Source: Simiduia curdlanivorans
GTDB lineage: Bacteria; Pseudomonadota; Gammaproteobacteria; Pseudomonadales; Cellvibrionaceae
Direction of reading: 5' to 3'
DNA: 64,000 nucleotides
NCBI RefSeq assembly: GCF_030409605.1
Contig: NZ_JAUFQG010000006.1
Coordinates: forward strand, 868,001-932,000
Part shown: positions 33,628 through 42,765 of the stretch, piece by piece
How the letters are laid out: each line of letters begins with the position of its first letter
Position numbering within the stretch: the first letter of the stretch is position 1
The notes under the pieces: generated by a model
The model's database searches: none
Told to the model about the DNA's origin: nothing
What the model saw: the letters and a program-made list of their open reading frames with translations, nothing else
Position numbers and translations under genes: made by a program

Positions 33628-36100
33628 TTTTATCAAAGCACAGGCACTTGCCACTGCAGCAGCCGCGGCGGGTATTCAACTGCCAACTCATGCAGCCAAT
33701 ATCGTGACCGACGCAAGTCAAACTCAGCTCACCTGGAATAAGGCGCCCTGCCGATTTTGCGGTACTGGATGCGGTGTCAACGTTGCCACCAAAGATAACA
33801 AAGTGGTTGCCACACATGGCGATATTCAATCACCCGTCAATCGCGGTCTTAATTGCGTAAAAGGGTACTTTTTATCAAAAATTATGTACGGCAAAGACCG
33901 TTTAACAACGCCAATGCTACGTAAATCTAACGGTAAGTATGATAAAAATGGCGAGTTCACACCTGTGAGCTGGGACGAAGCCTTCGACATCATGGCCGAA
34001 AAATTTAAAGCGCCCCTTAAGGAAAAAGGCCCCCAGGGCATTGGCATGTTCGGCTCAGGTCAATGGACAGTATGGGAGGGTTACGCTGCGGTCAAATTAT
34101 TCAAAGCGGGATTTAGATCCAACAATATCGACCCAAACGCTCGCCACTGTATGGCGTCAGCTGTGGCAGGTTTTATGCGTACCTTCGGCATTGATGAACC
34201 TATGGGCTGCTACGATGATTTTGAAGCCGCAGACGCTTTCGTTTTGTGGGGTTCAAACATGGCGGAAATGCACCCCATCCTATGGACCCGCATCACCGAC
34301 CGACGCCTGAGTCATCCGCACGTAAAAGTTGCCGTATTATCTACCTATGAACACCGCTCCTTTGAACTAGCCGATATTCCAATGGTGTTTACACCGCAAA
34401 CTGATTTGGCAATTTTAAATTACATCGCAAATTACATCATTGAAAAAGACAAAGTTAATTGGGACTTCGTCAATAAACACGTCAACTTTAAGCGTGGAAC
34501 CACAGATATTGGCTATGGTTTAAGGCCCACACACGAGAAAGAAAAAGCCGCGAAAAATCCAGGTAGCGGCGATGCAACACCTATATCCTTTAAAGAGTTC
34601 GCGGCCTTTGTTAAATCCTACGATGTTAATTACACAAGTAAGTTAACCGGCGTTCCCGCATCTCGACTCGAAGAGCTAGCTAAACTGTATGCGGACCCAA
34701 AAACCAAAGTCATGTCACTCTGGACCATGGGTTTTAACCAGCATACACGTGGTGTGTGGGCCAACAACTTGGTTTATAACATTCACCTATTGACGGGGAA
34801 AATTTCTGAACCAGGCAACAGCCCCTTTTCACTTACAGGTCAACCTTCAGCCTGTGGCACAGCCCGAGAAGTAGGCACTTTCTCTCATCGCCTGCCGGCT
34901 GATATGGTGGTCAACAACCCAGAGCATAGAAAAATTGCCGAGAAAAAATGGAAGCTGCCTCAAGGTATCGTACCTGACTGGCTCGGCGCCCACGCCGTCG
35001 TGCAGAACAGAAAGCTCAAGGATGGAGAAATCAACGCCTACTGGGTTCAAGTTAATAATAATATGCAAGCCGCCGCCAACATGATGGAGGAAGGGCTACC
35101 CGGCTATCGAAACCCAAAAAACTTTATCGTGGTTAGTGACGCCTACCCGACAGTCACTGCTCAAGCTGCCGACCTTATTTTACCAAGCGCCATGTGGGTC
35201 GAAAAAGAAGGCGCCTACGGCAACGCCGAAAGGCGTACACAATTCTGGCACCAGTTAGTGGAAGCACCGGGTGATGCTCAATCGGATTTATGGCAACTAG
35301 TAGAGTTTTCCAAGCGCTTTAAAACAGAAGAAGTATGGCCAAAGGCTATTCTCGACAAAAACCCAAACTATAAAAATAAAACGCTTTACCAAGTTCTCTT
35401 TAAAAATGGACAAGTTGACAAATATCCAAGCAGCGATATCGCCGATGGCTTTAAAAACCACGAAGCTAAAAGCTTTGGCTTTTACATTCAAAAGGGACTG
35501 TTTGAAGAATACGCCAGTTTTGGCCGGGGTAAAGCTCACGACCTAGCCGATTTCGACACCTATCACAAAGAGCGCGGCTTGCGCTGGCCAGTGGTGCAAG
35601 GCAAAGAAACACAATGGCGCTTTAAGGAAGGTTCAGATCCCTATGTAAAAGCCGGAAAGGGCTTCGAGTTCTATGGCCACGCCGATGGCAAAGCCATTAT
35701 TTTTGCATTGCCCTATGAAGCAGCCGCTGAGGTGCCAGACAAAGAATACGACCTCTGGCTATCGACGGGTCGCGTATTAGAGCACTGGCACTCAGGCTCA
35801 ATGACACGGCGAGTACCAGAACTCCATAAAAGCTACCCTAACGCTCAAGTTTTTATGCACCCTGACGATGCCAGCGCACGCGGTCTAAGGCGTGGCGATG
35901 CTGTGAAAATCAAATCCCGCCGGGGTGAAATTATATCTCGAGTGGAAACACGGGGCCGTAATAAACCGCCCATTGGTTTGGTCTTCGTGCCTTGGTTTGA
36001 TTCCAGCCAACTCATCAACAAAGTAACTCTGGATGCAACTGACCCACTATCAAAACAAACAGACTTCAAGAAGTGTGCTGTTAAAATAGAAAAAGTTTAG
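33614..36100 (+). CDS. napA: Periplasmic nitrate reductase catalytic subunit NapA
   Basis: An 828-residue molybdenum enzyme reducing nitrate to nitrite in the periplasm. The Tat signal has KRRDFIK at residues 2-8. The 4Fe-4S cluster cysteines are C46, C49, C53 and C81, and the molybdenum ligand is C179 in RHCMAS. The bis-MGD binding region and a C-terminal GLVFVPWFD segment follow. Length is normal. The ATG at 33614 lies after GGGAG. Its cofactor needs moaA and a MoaB-type protein, both encoded in this window. Electrons come through NapC and NapB. Confidence 0.97.
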   Translation: MKRRDFIKAQALATAAAAAGIQLPTHAANIVTDASQTQLTWNKAPCRFCGTGCGVNVATKDNKVVATHGDIQSPVNRGLNCVKGYFLSKIMYGKDRLTTPMLRKSNGKYDKNGEFTPVSWDEAFDIMAEKFKAPLKEKGPQGIGMFGSGQWTVWEGYAAVKLFKAGFRSNNIDPNARHCMASAVAGFMRTFGIDEPMGCYDDFEAADAFVLWGSNMAEMHPILWTRITDRRLSHPHVKVAVLSTYEHRSFELADIPMVFTPQTDLAILNYIANYIIEKDKVNWDFVNKHVNFKRGTTDIGYGLRPTHEKEKAAKNPGSGDATPISFKEFAAFVKSYDVNYTSKLTGVPASRLEELAKLYADPKTKVMSLWTMGFNQHTRGVWANNLVYNIHLLTGKISEPGNSPFSLTGQPSACGTAREVGTFSHRLPADMVVNNPEHRKIAEKKWKLPQGIVPDWLGAHAVVQNRKLKDGEINAYWVQVNNNMQAAANMMEEGLPGYRNPKNFIVVSDAYPTVTAQAADLILPSAMWVEKEGAYGNAERRTQFWHQLVEAPGDAQSDLWQLVEFSKRFKTEEVWPKAILDKNPNYKNKTLYQVLFKNGQVDKYPSSDIADGFKNHEAKSFGFYIQKGLFEEYASFGRGKAHDLADFDTYHKERGLRWPVVQGKETQWRFKEGSDPYVKAGKGFEFYGHADGKAIIFALPYEAAAEVPDKEYDLWLSTGRVLEHWHSGSMTRRVPELHKSYPNAQVFMHPDDASARGLRRGDAVKIKSRRGEIISRVETRGRNKPPIGLVFVPWFDSSQLINKVTLDATDPLSKQTDFKKCAVKIEKV

Positions 36101-36108
36101 GAGGCCTC

Positions 36109-36549
36109 ATGAAAAAGTTCTCGCTATTAGCAGCCATCTATCTACTGAGTGCACTGGCTCTTGCCGACGCAAATATTGCCACCACGCGCAACCACTCATT
36201 GGATACCGAACCAACGCCGCCCACCATGCCAAATGTCATTAACAATGATAAAAAGCAAGTGCGCAATTACCCTATGCAACCTCCCACCATTCCGCACAAG
36301 ATCGACAATTATCGAGTAGATAAGAACTCGAACAAATGCCTAAGCTGCCATAAACGCTCGCGCACCGGTGAATCGCAAGCGCCCATGGTTAGCGTTACCC
36401 ACTTTATGGATAGAGACGGAAATTTTTTAGCCGAAGTCTCGCCCCGGCGCTATTTTTGCGAACAATGCCATGTTGTACAGACAGATGCAAAAATTTTGGT
36501 AGATTCAGATTTTCTCGATATGTACCAGCTGATTGAAAAAGGACAATAG
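36109..36549 (+). CDS. napB: Periplasmic nitrate reductase diheme cytochrome NapB
   Basis: A 146-residue periplasmic cytochrome c, passing electrons from NapC to NapA. A Sec signal ends around ALAD. Two heme sites are CLSCH (77-81) and CEQCH (117-121), and further His residues can serve as second ligands. GGAGG precedes the ATG. It lies 8 bases after napA. Confidence 0.93.
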   Translation: MKKFSLLAAIYLLSALALADANIATTRNHSLDTEPTPPTMPNVINNDKKQVRNYPMQPPTIPHKIDNYRVDKNSNKCLSCHKRSRTGESQAPMVSVTHFMDRDGNFLAEVSPRRYFCEQCHVVQTDAKILVDSDFLDMYQLIEKGQ

Positions 36550-36557
36550 GTATCATC

Positions 36558-37145
36558 ATGATTGAACGAATCAAACGCTTTTGGTACGTAATTCGAAAAC
36601 CTAGTGTTCACTACAGCTTAGGCGCACTGACTGTAGGAGGCTTTCTCATGGGTATTATTTTTTGGGGTGGATTCAATACCGCGATGGAACTCACTAATAC
36701 AGAAGCCTTCTGTACAGGCTGCCACGAAATGCGCGAGAACGTTTTCGCAGAGCTCAAGCACACCATTCACTTTACCAATCGCTCAGGCGTACGAGCTAAG
36801 TGCTCAGATTGCCACGTACCACATGATTGGACCTATAAAATCGCCCGAAAAATGCAGGCCTCAAAGGAGGTCTGGGGGAAAATATTTGGCACTATTAACA
36901 CCCGCGAAAAATTTCTTGAAAAACGCCGTGAATTAGCCGAGCACGAGTGGGCGAGACTAAAAGCCAACAACTCCCTCGAATGCCGTAATTGTCACGAGTT
37001 TGACTACATGGACTTCACTCGACAAAGCCAGCGAGCTGCTAACATGCATTCAACAGCGCTGGCTAGCGGAGAAAAAACCTGCATCGATTGCCATAAAGGC
37101 ATAGCTCACCAGCTACCCGATATGTCTGGCGTAGAAGGCTGGTAA
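36558..37145 (+). CDS. napC: Tetraheme cytochrome c NapC
   Basis: A 195-residue NapC/NirT-family quinol dehydrogenase. One N-terminal helix (about 20-42) anchors it in the inner membrane. Four heme motifs lie in the periplasmic domain: CTGCH (52-56), CSDCH (82-86), CRNCH (142-146) and CIDCH (175-179). It should pass electrons from quinol to NapB. Last gene of the napEFDABC cluster, which has no napG or napH. Confidence 0.94.
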   Translation: MIERIKRFWYVIRKPSVHYSLGALTVGGFLMGIIFWGGFNTAMELTNTEAFCTGCHEMRENVFAELKHTIHFTNRSGVRAKCSDCHVPHDWTYKIARKMQASKEVWGKIFGTINTREKFLEKRRELAEHEWARLKANNSLECRNCHEFDYMDFTRQSQRAANMHSTALASGEKTCIDCHKGIAHQLPDMSGVEGW

Positions 37146-37175
37146 CAATCAAATACTAGACCTAATCGCTCTTCG

Positions 37176-38261
37176 TTACCTGGTTCGCGATAGCAACCAA
37201 AAACCAATGGCAATGCATATCCCGATAGGTATTAACACCGCCAACAATGGCGGAAAACCAAACACAATACTCGATGGGCCGAGCAAGTCTTGGCTCATGC
37301 GAAATACGATGGCGACAATCACACCGGTAAACACCCGGTAGCCCATGGTCACTTCGCGTAGCGGCCCAAAGATAAACGAGATGGCAATCAGCACCAAGCC
37401 AGCGGTAGCCAAAGGCTGCAAACTTTTTTGCCAAAATGCCAGCCAATACGGGGCGCTCTTTTGCCCATGTTGATCCAAGTAAGTGGCATAGGTATAGAGC
37501 GTTTGGATCGCGAGCGAGCGCGGCGGCATCACCAACACATTAACTAAGTCGGGCGACAAATTAGTGTCCCAGCGACGCGTCAAAAAAGTTTCTGTACTGG
37601 TATTGGCTTTACCCTCTTGCTCGGCTGCCTCTGGATCTAGATGGGTAATAACGCCCTTCTCTTCCAGCCAATAGCCACCCTGATAGGTTGCCGCTTCGGC
37701 AAAACTAACCGACACCAAGTTTTGATTATCATCGTATTGGTAGCGGGTCACCCCCATCATTTTGCCGTTCGGCATCACCACATTAAAATGCAAAAACTCT
37801 TCGCCCTCTCGGCTCCATAAACCCTGCTGACCCTCTTGTTGCTGGCGATCGCCTTTGGCGATAGCCTTGCGGCTCTCGGCCATTTGATCGGTCCAAGGGG
37901 TGACGTACTCGCCGAGTGCCGCGGCAACAAGAATAAGAAAAAATACCGGTTTCATCACCGCCCAGGCAATGCGTGTAACACTCACGCCCGCGGCGCGCAT
38001 AATCACCAGCTCGCTAGTGCCGGCTAGCTGCCCCAAACCAATTAAACAGCCGGTTAAGGCGGCCAGTGGAATGCTGTTGTAAATGCGCGTGGGCAAAGTT
38101 AGCCCCACGTAAATCATCGCCTCGCGAAAATCGTATTGGCGGCTAATGTTATCGATTTCGTCGATGACTGCAGCAATAACATCGAGCGCCAAAATAACGA
38201 GAAAAACCACAAAGATGGAGGCCAATACCGTGCGCGCAATATAACTATTTAATTTACGCAT
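37176..38261 (-). CDS. lptG: LPS export permease LptG
   Basis: A 361-residue inner-membrane subunit of the LptB2FG transporter, which extracts lipopolysaccharide for transport to the outer membrane. Six helices are predicted, three before and three after a large periplasmic beta-jellyroll domain. It overlaps lptF by 8 bases and convergently faces napC with a 30-base gap. Confidence 0.94.
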   Translation of the reverse strand: MRKLNSYIARTVLASIFVVFLVILALDVIAAVIDEIDNISRQYDFREAMIYVGLTLPTRIYNSIPLAALTGCLIGLGQLAGTSELVIMRAAGVSVTRIAWAVMKPVFFLILVAAALGEYVTPWTDQMAESRKAIAKGDRQQQEGQQGLWSREGEEFLHFNVVMPNGKMMGVTRYQYDDNQNLVSVSFAEAATYQGGYWLEEKGVITHLDPEAAEQEGKANTSTETFLTRRWDTNLSPDLVNVLVMPPRSLAIQTLYTYATYLDQHGQKSAPYWLAFWQKSLQPLATAGLVLIAISFIFGPLREVTMGYRVFTGVIVAIVFRMSQDLLGPSSIVFGFPPLLAVLIPIGICIAIGFWLLSRTR

Positions 38262-39384
38262 GGACCTGCTCCACCTTTTTCGCCTTCAATGAATGGCGAA
38301 TCCAACGGCGTAGATTTCCCCAATTGAATAACAAGAGCGCAATACTGAAAAACACCAAATGCACTATCCACAAACCCAAAACAGGATCAAGCTTGCCCAG
38401 TTTTACTTGATCGCGCGCCGCATTCAGCGCCACCAAATAGATAATGTACAAAAGTATCGCGGGAATCATCCCAAGATAGCGCCCCTGCCTTGGATTAGTA
38501 CGAGACAAGGGTACGGCGAGTAAACACACCACAATCACCAATACCGGCAAGCTGATGCGCCACTGCAGGCCAGCAATACGAACCGGTTCCGTCGCACCCC
38601 ATAAATCTAACGTCGGCTCTGCTTCAACACGGTACTTAACCCGGTATTGGCCCAAATTTTCTTGCATCAATTGACCAAAGCTCTCAAAGGTAAGCTCTTG
38701 AAAATCTGCCACACCTGCCACGCCGGCATAGCGCTTACCTTCACCCAGCACAAAGTAGCGCCGCTGAAACTCTTCGTTGAACCACTGCTGGCCAGAGTCG
38801 GAGCGAATCACGGAAGATTCGCTGTGGGTTAATAAGGTTTTTGGGTTCACGTCGGCAATAAATACACCACTCAAATCCTGTTTATCCTTGCTAATCGCCG
38901 CCGTGTAGAAAGTACCCTGGCCTTTATTCAATGGCTGAAATTGCTCGGGCTGCAACAGGTCGAACTCGCCTCGCGCCTTTTGTTCGGCTAAAATTTCTTC
39001 CACCGCGGCAACACCTTTCGGGCTGATATAAAGCCCGAGTACGGAAACCGCCAGAATCACCGGCGACGCGGCGAGTAAGGTGTAAGCTAGAAGCCGGCGC
39101 TGGCTCAAGCCGCAGGCCGACAACACCACCATTTCACTCTCTACATAGAGGCGCCCATAAGCCAACATGACACCAATAAACGTCCCGAGCGGTAGAATCA
39201 ATTCCAGAAAGGCAGGCAGGCGATAACCCATAATGGCCAGCAATGCACCAGGAGAAATGTCGCCAGCCGCGGCATCGCCGAGGTAGCGCACAAAAGTGCC
39301 GCTCATAAAAATCAACAACAAAACACCACTCACAGCCAAGAGGGTGAAGACAATTTCTTTGGCTAAATATCGAAAAATGATCAC
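38254..39384 (-). CDS. lptF: LPS export permease LptF
   Basis: A 376-residue paralogue and partner of LptG. Helices flank the periplasmic jellyroll, and the N-terminus is MIIFRYLAKEIVFTLLAV. It includes RLYVESEMVVLSACG, a conserved coupling region for LptB. Divergent from pepA, as in many gammaproteobacteria. Confidence 0.94.
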   Translation of the reverse strand: MIIFRYLAKEIVFTLLAVSGVLLLIFMSGTFVRYLGDAAAGDISPGALLAIMGYRLPAFLELILPLGTFIGVMLAYGRLYVESEMVVLSACGLSQRRLLAYTLLAASPVILAVSVLGLYISPKGVAAVEEILAEQKARGEFDLLQPEQFQPLNKGQGTFYTAAISKDKQDLSGVFIADVNPKTLLTHSESSVIRSDSGQQWFNEEFQRRYFVLGEGKRYAGVAGVADFQELTFESFGQLMQENLGQYRVKYRVEAEPTLDLWGATEPVRIAGLQWRISLPVLVIVVCLLAVPLSRTNPRQGRYLGMIPAILLYIIYLVALNAARDQVKLGKLDPVLGLWIVHLVFFSIALLLFNWGNLRRWIRHSLKAKKVEQVHA

Positions 39385-39569
39385 GTTGTGCTATCAATCC
39401 TGAGGCTGTGGTTTAGTTCGCCGTCTTGGTAGATTAGACTAGTCGATTAATACACTAGACTTGCAAGCTAGGGCAGAGTAACGGCGAGATAATCCGCCGC
39501 TCGCGCATACTGACGCATTATCGCCAATTACGGCAATTTTGTCTTGACGCAAAGGACACATAATACGCT

Positions 39570-41051
39570 ATGAAATTTTCAGCCAAGCAGTTCGACCTTA
39601 TTAGCCACAAAACACCCTGTTTAGTTATTGGCCTGTTTGAAGGCGAACTGACCGATGCCGCCAAGGCCATCGACAGCGCCTGCAACAACGTCATCAGCGC
39701 GCTGGTTAAGCGCAAAGACCTGACCGGCAAAAATGGTCAAACCCTGCTGATTCCCACCGTGGAAGGCATTGCCGCCGAGCGCTTAATGGTGGTAGGCCTA
39801 GGTAAAGCCAAAGAACTGAATGCCGACACACTGCGCAAGGCGTTGGTTAAATTAGCCGATAGCTTAAAAGCCGGCGTCGCGAAAAGCGCCAGTGTCGCAC
39901 TTGGCGAGCTAGCAGATATAGGCCCAGAGCAGGAAGCGCGCATATTGGCGGAGTGCATCGGCCTTGCCACCTATCAATACAGCGCCACCAAGGGCAAGAA
40001 GCCAGATGCTATCGCCTTGACATCCATCGAGTGCCACGCCACCGATAAGAAAACCGCAAGCGCCAAAGATAAAGCCTTAGAAATTGGCGCCGCCATTGCC
40101 GAGGGCAGCAATGTCACCCGCGAACTCGGCAACCTGCCGGCCAACATTTGCACGCCGACCTATTTAGCCGACCAAGCTAAGGCCTTAGCCAAAAACCACA
40201 GCAGCTTAAAAACCACCATATTAGAAACCGCCGACATGAAAAAGCTCGGCATGGGTTCGCTCCTGTCAGTGGCCGCGGGTTCAGATCAGCCGCCGAAATT
40301 AATCGTGATGGAATACAACGGCGGTAAAGCCGGTGCCAAACCGCTGGTACTCGTCGGTAAAGGCGTGACCTTCGATACCGGCGGCATCAGCCTTAAACCC
40401 GGCGAAGGCATGGATGAAATGAAATACGACATGTGCGGTGCCGCCAGCGTGTTCGGCACCCTCAACGCCGTATTGCGCTTAAAGCTCGCCATCAACTTGG
40501 TGTGCATCGTACCGGCTACCGAAAACATGCCCAATGGCCACGCCACTAAGCCCGGCGATGTGGTCACCTCCATGTCCGGTCAAACCATTGAAGTGTTAAA
40601 TACCGACGCTGAAGGCCGGCTGATTCTGTGCGATGCCCTCACCTACGCCGAGCGCTTTAAACCCAAGGCCGTTATCGATATCGCCACCCTCACCGGTGCC
40701 TGCGTGATTGCCTTGGGCCACCACGCCACCGGGCTTTACGCCAATCAACAAGAGCTGGCCGACAAACTCTTAAACGCCGGTATCAAAGCCGCCGACAAAG
40801 CCTGGCAAATGCCCCTTTGGGACGAATATCAGAGCCAGTTAGACTCAAACTTCGCCGATATCGCCAACATTGGTGGTCGTCCCGGTGGCAGTGTCACCGC
40901 CGCCTGCTTCCTGTCGCGCTTCACCAAAGCCTACCACTGGGCCCACTTAGACATTGCCGGCACGGCTTGGAAATCGGGTGCAGCAAAAGGTGCCACCGGC
41001 CGCCCTGTGCCATTATTGACCCAGTTTTTGCTCGATCAGGCGGGTAAATGA
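39570..41051 (+). CDS. pepA: Leucyl aminopeptidase PepA
   Basis: A 493-residue M17 metallo-aminopeptidase. Metal-binding and catalytic motifs are GVTFDTGGISLKPG and the signature NTDAEGRL, both intact. In E. coli PepA is also a DNA-binding regulator of carAB and Xer recombination. AAGGA precedes the ATG. It overlaps holC by four bases (ATGA). Confidence 0.96.
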   Translation: MKFSAKQFDLISHKTPCLVIGLFEGELTDAAKAIDSACNNVISALVKRKDLTGKNGQTLLIPTVEGIAAERLMVVGLGKAKELNADTLRKALVKLADSLKAGVAKSASVALGELADIGPEQEARILAECIGLATYQYSATKGKKPDAIALTSIECHATDKKTASAKDKALEIGAAIAEGSNVTRELGNLPANICTPTYLADQAKALAKNHSSLKTTILETADMKKLGMGSLLSVAAGSDQPPKLIVMEYNGGKAGAKPLVLVGKGVTFDTGGISLKPGEGMDEMKYDMCGAASVFGTLNAVLRLKLAINLVCIVPATENMPNGHATKPGDVVTSMSGQTIEVLNTDAEGRLILCDALTYAERFKPKAVIDIATLTGACVIALGHHATGLYANQQELADKLLNAGIKAADKAWQMPLWDEYQSQLDSNFADIANIGGRPGGSVTAACFLSRFTKAYHWAHLDIAGTAWKSGAAKGATGRPVPLLTQFLLDQAGK

Positions 41052-41482
41052 CCAAGATAGATTTTCTATCCAGCCAGGAAGCCGATGCCGAGGCGCGCTT
41101 GCGCCTCGTGTGTCGGGTGGCGCAAAAGGCCCTGCGCAGCGGTGAGGAAGTCTTCATCGCCTGCGCCAATGCCGAACAAGCCGCGCTACTAGACAGCCTA
41201 CTCTGGAGCTTTGAACCCGAGAGTTTTATCCCCCACGCCAACTTCACCGGCGAGCCTGCAATACAAAAGGCGAAGGCCCCCGTGCTGCTAAGCCACGGCG
41301 AAGATTGCGGCGAGCACCACGGCGTGCTGATTAATTTACGCAGCCCAGCACCGGCGTTCTTCTCCCGCTTCGAGCGTTTGTTTGAGCTCATCGTGCAAAC
41401 ACCCGAGGTTTTAACGGAAACCCGAACCAACTGGAGCTATTACAAAAGCCGAGGCTATCCGTTAGACTTAAAACATATTTAA
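41048..41482 (+). CDS. holC: DNA polymerase III subunit chi (HolC)
   Basis: A 144-residue clamp-loader accessory subunit that links the polymerase to single-strand binding protein. It has the typical LRLVCRVAQKALRSGEEVFI and the C-terminal RTNWSYYKSRGYPLDLKHI pattern. Coupled to pepA by ATGA, and the next gene starts right after its TAA. Confidence 0.93.
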   Translation: MTKIDFLSSQEADAEARLRLVCRVAQKALRSGEEVFIACANAEQAALLDSLLWSFEPESFIPHANFTGEPAIQKAKAPVLLSHGEDCGEHHGVLINLRSPAPAFFSRFERLFELIVQTPEVLTETRTNWSYYKSRGYPLDLKHI

Positions 41483-42682
41483 ATGCCAAGTACGGACACA
41501 CCCATGGCCGGCAATTCACAGCCTAAAACCAAAGCCGAAATTTTACGCGAACTGCAATCCATCCAACTGTTACTGGACGAGAACGCTGGCAACGCGGCCG
41601 ATCCAGATGAGGATTTTCCGGCACTGGACGACGACGATATTCCCCTGCTCGATGCGTTTTTAGACGATGATGACACCAGCGAAGACGAGAGCGATCAAGA
41701 CCGGGATCAGCAAAGCGCAGCCAATGCAGAAACACTCGATGCCCTCAATGCGGCCTATGCCGCACTCACCGGCGAGCTCGAACAATTAACCGGTGACTCG
41801 GAGCCAAAACAACATGAAAAGACCCCAGAAAAGAAGCCGACCCAGCAGCCTGTCGCGCAAACAGCACCACGCCCAAATGCGCCACCGCACCCTCAACAAA
41901 CAAAGCAAGCGCATCAGCTACCGCCGGCTCATGCTAAACCGCGCCCACATGAGCCCGAAAATCGAGACCAATTTAGAGAGGCCGAGGCCTTCGGATTCGA
42001 GCTCGACCACCAGTTAAGCGCTGAACACAACTCAGCTCTACACACCGACCCCTCGGCGCCGGCACCGCTACCCGGCCAACAAAGCCTATTCGAACCTGCC
42101 AAACCCGACAGCAACAATAGAGCCGACAGCAGCAAGAAAGCCGATAGCGACGATAAAGACGCCAACAGACCGGCACCGGTGACCAAGGCCAGCGGCGAAA
42201 ACCCCTTCCTGCCGCAACACATTCGCGAGCGCTTAAGAGGCAACCAGCCGTTGCCCAAGGGTGAATTCCTCCTACCCATGACACCGCCGGCTTACATGGA
42301 CATGGATAACCTAAGCCAGCACTTTAGCAGCGATGGGCTCACGCCAAAGCAACAAGAGACCCTGGCGGGCATGCAGCAAGAGGCCCAAGCCAAGCAGCAA
42401 GAGGCCAAGCAGCAAGCTCAGGCCAAACAGCAAACAACCGATAAACACCCAGCGACGGCGACAAAACCACAGGCCATCGAAAAGGCTTCAACGCCTGAGC
42501 AGGCCGTTGATAAAAACGTAAATGCTGAAAAAACCAATAGCAAAAGCCCAACGAAATTACCCAAGCCCGATATCGCCACGGTTATTAACGACGTCATTGA
42601 AGAATTCCTGCCGCTCATCGAAGCTAGGCTGCGCAAACGCTTAAGCGAAACCTTAAGCGACGAAGAGCCAACAGAGCACTGA
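41483..42682 (+). CDS. Hypothetical low-complexity acidic/Gln-rich protein between holC and valS
   Basis: A 399-residue protein with no recognised family-defining motif. The N-terminal part has a short helix (EILRELQSIQLLLDE) followed by an acidic run (DFPALDDDDIPLLDAFLDDDD). The middle is Pro/Gln/Ala/Lys-rich and probably disordered. The C-terminal 45 residues (DIATVINDVIEEFLPLIEARLRKRL) look helical and are the best conserved-looking part. Start is ATG 41483, or ATG 41504. Comparable proteins occupy the holC-valS interval in pseudomonads, so a linked role is possible but undefined. Confidence 0.75.
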   Translation: MPSTDTPMAGNSQPKTKAEILRELQSIQLLLDENAGNAADPDEDFPALDDDDIPLLDAFLDDDDTSEDESDQDRDQQSAANAETLDALNAAYAALTGELEQLTGDSEPKQHEKTPEKKPTQQPVAQTAPRPNAPPHPQQTKQAHQLPPAHAKPRPHEPENRDQFREAEAFGFELDHQLSAEHNSALHTDPSAPAPLPGQQSLFEPAKPDSNNRADSSKKADSDDKDANRPAPVTKASGENPFLPQHIRERLRGNQPLPKGEFLLPMTPPAYMDMDNLSQHFSSDGLTPKQQETLAGMQQEAQAKQQEAKQQAQAKQQTTDKHPATATKPQAIEKASTPEQAVDKNVNAEKTNSKSPTKLPKPDIATVINDVIEEFLPLIEARLRKRLSETLSDEEPTEH

Positions 42683-42707
42683 CCCATCCGCGCGCTTCGG
42701 GTATAAT
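42679..42707 (+). promoter_or_regulatory. valS promoter
   Basis: TATAAT (42702-42707) with a 17-base spacer from CTGACC (42679-42684, four of six to TTGACA). The -35 overlaps the stop of the upstream gene. The leader of about 50 bases holds a GC-rich hairpin GCCCCGCGC/GCGCTGGGGC. It is not a T-box. Confidence 0.7.
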
Positions 42708-42765
42708 CGCCGCTTTTGCCAGCCCCGCGCACTAACGCGCTGGGGCCTAACGCGTTGAGAGCCCG

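Noticed and set aside
42708..42765. T-box leader before valS
   Set aside because: The leader is only about 50 bases with a simple hairpin and lacks the T-box sequence; the organism type also argues against it.
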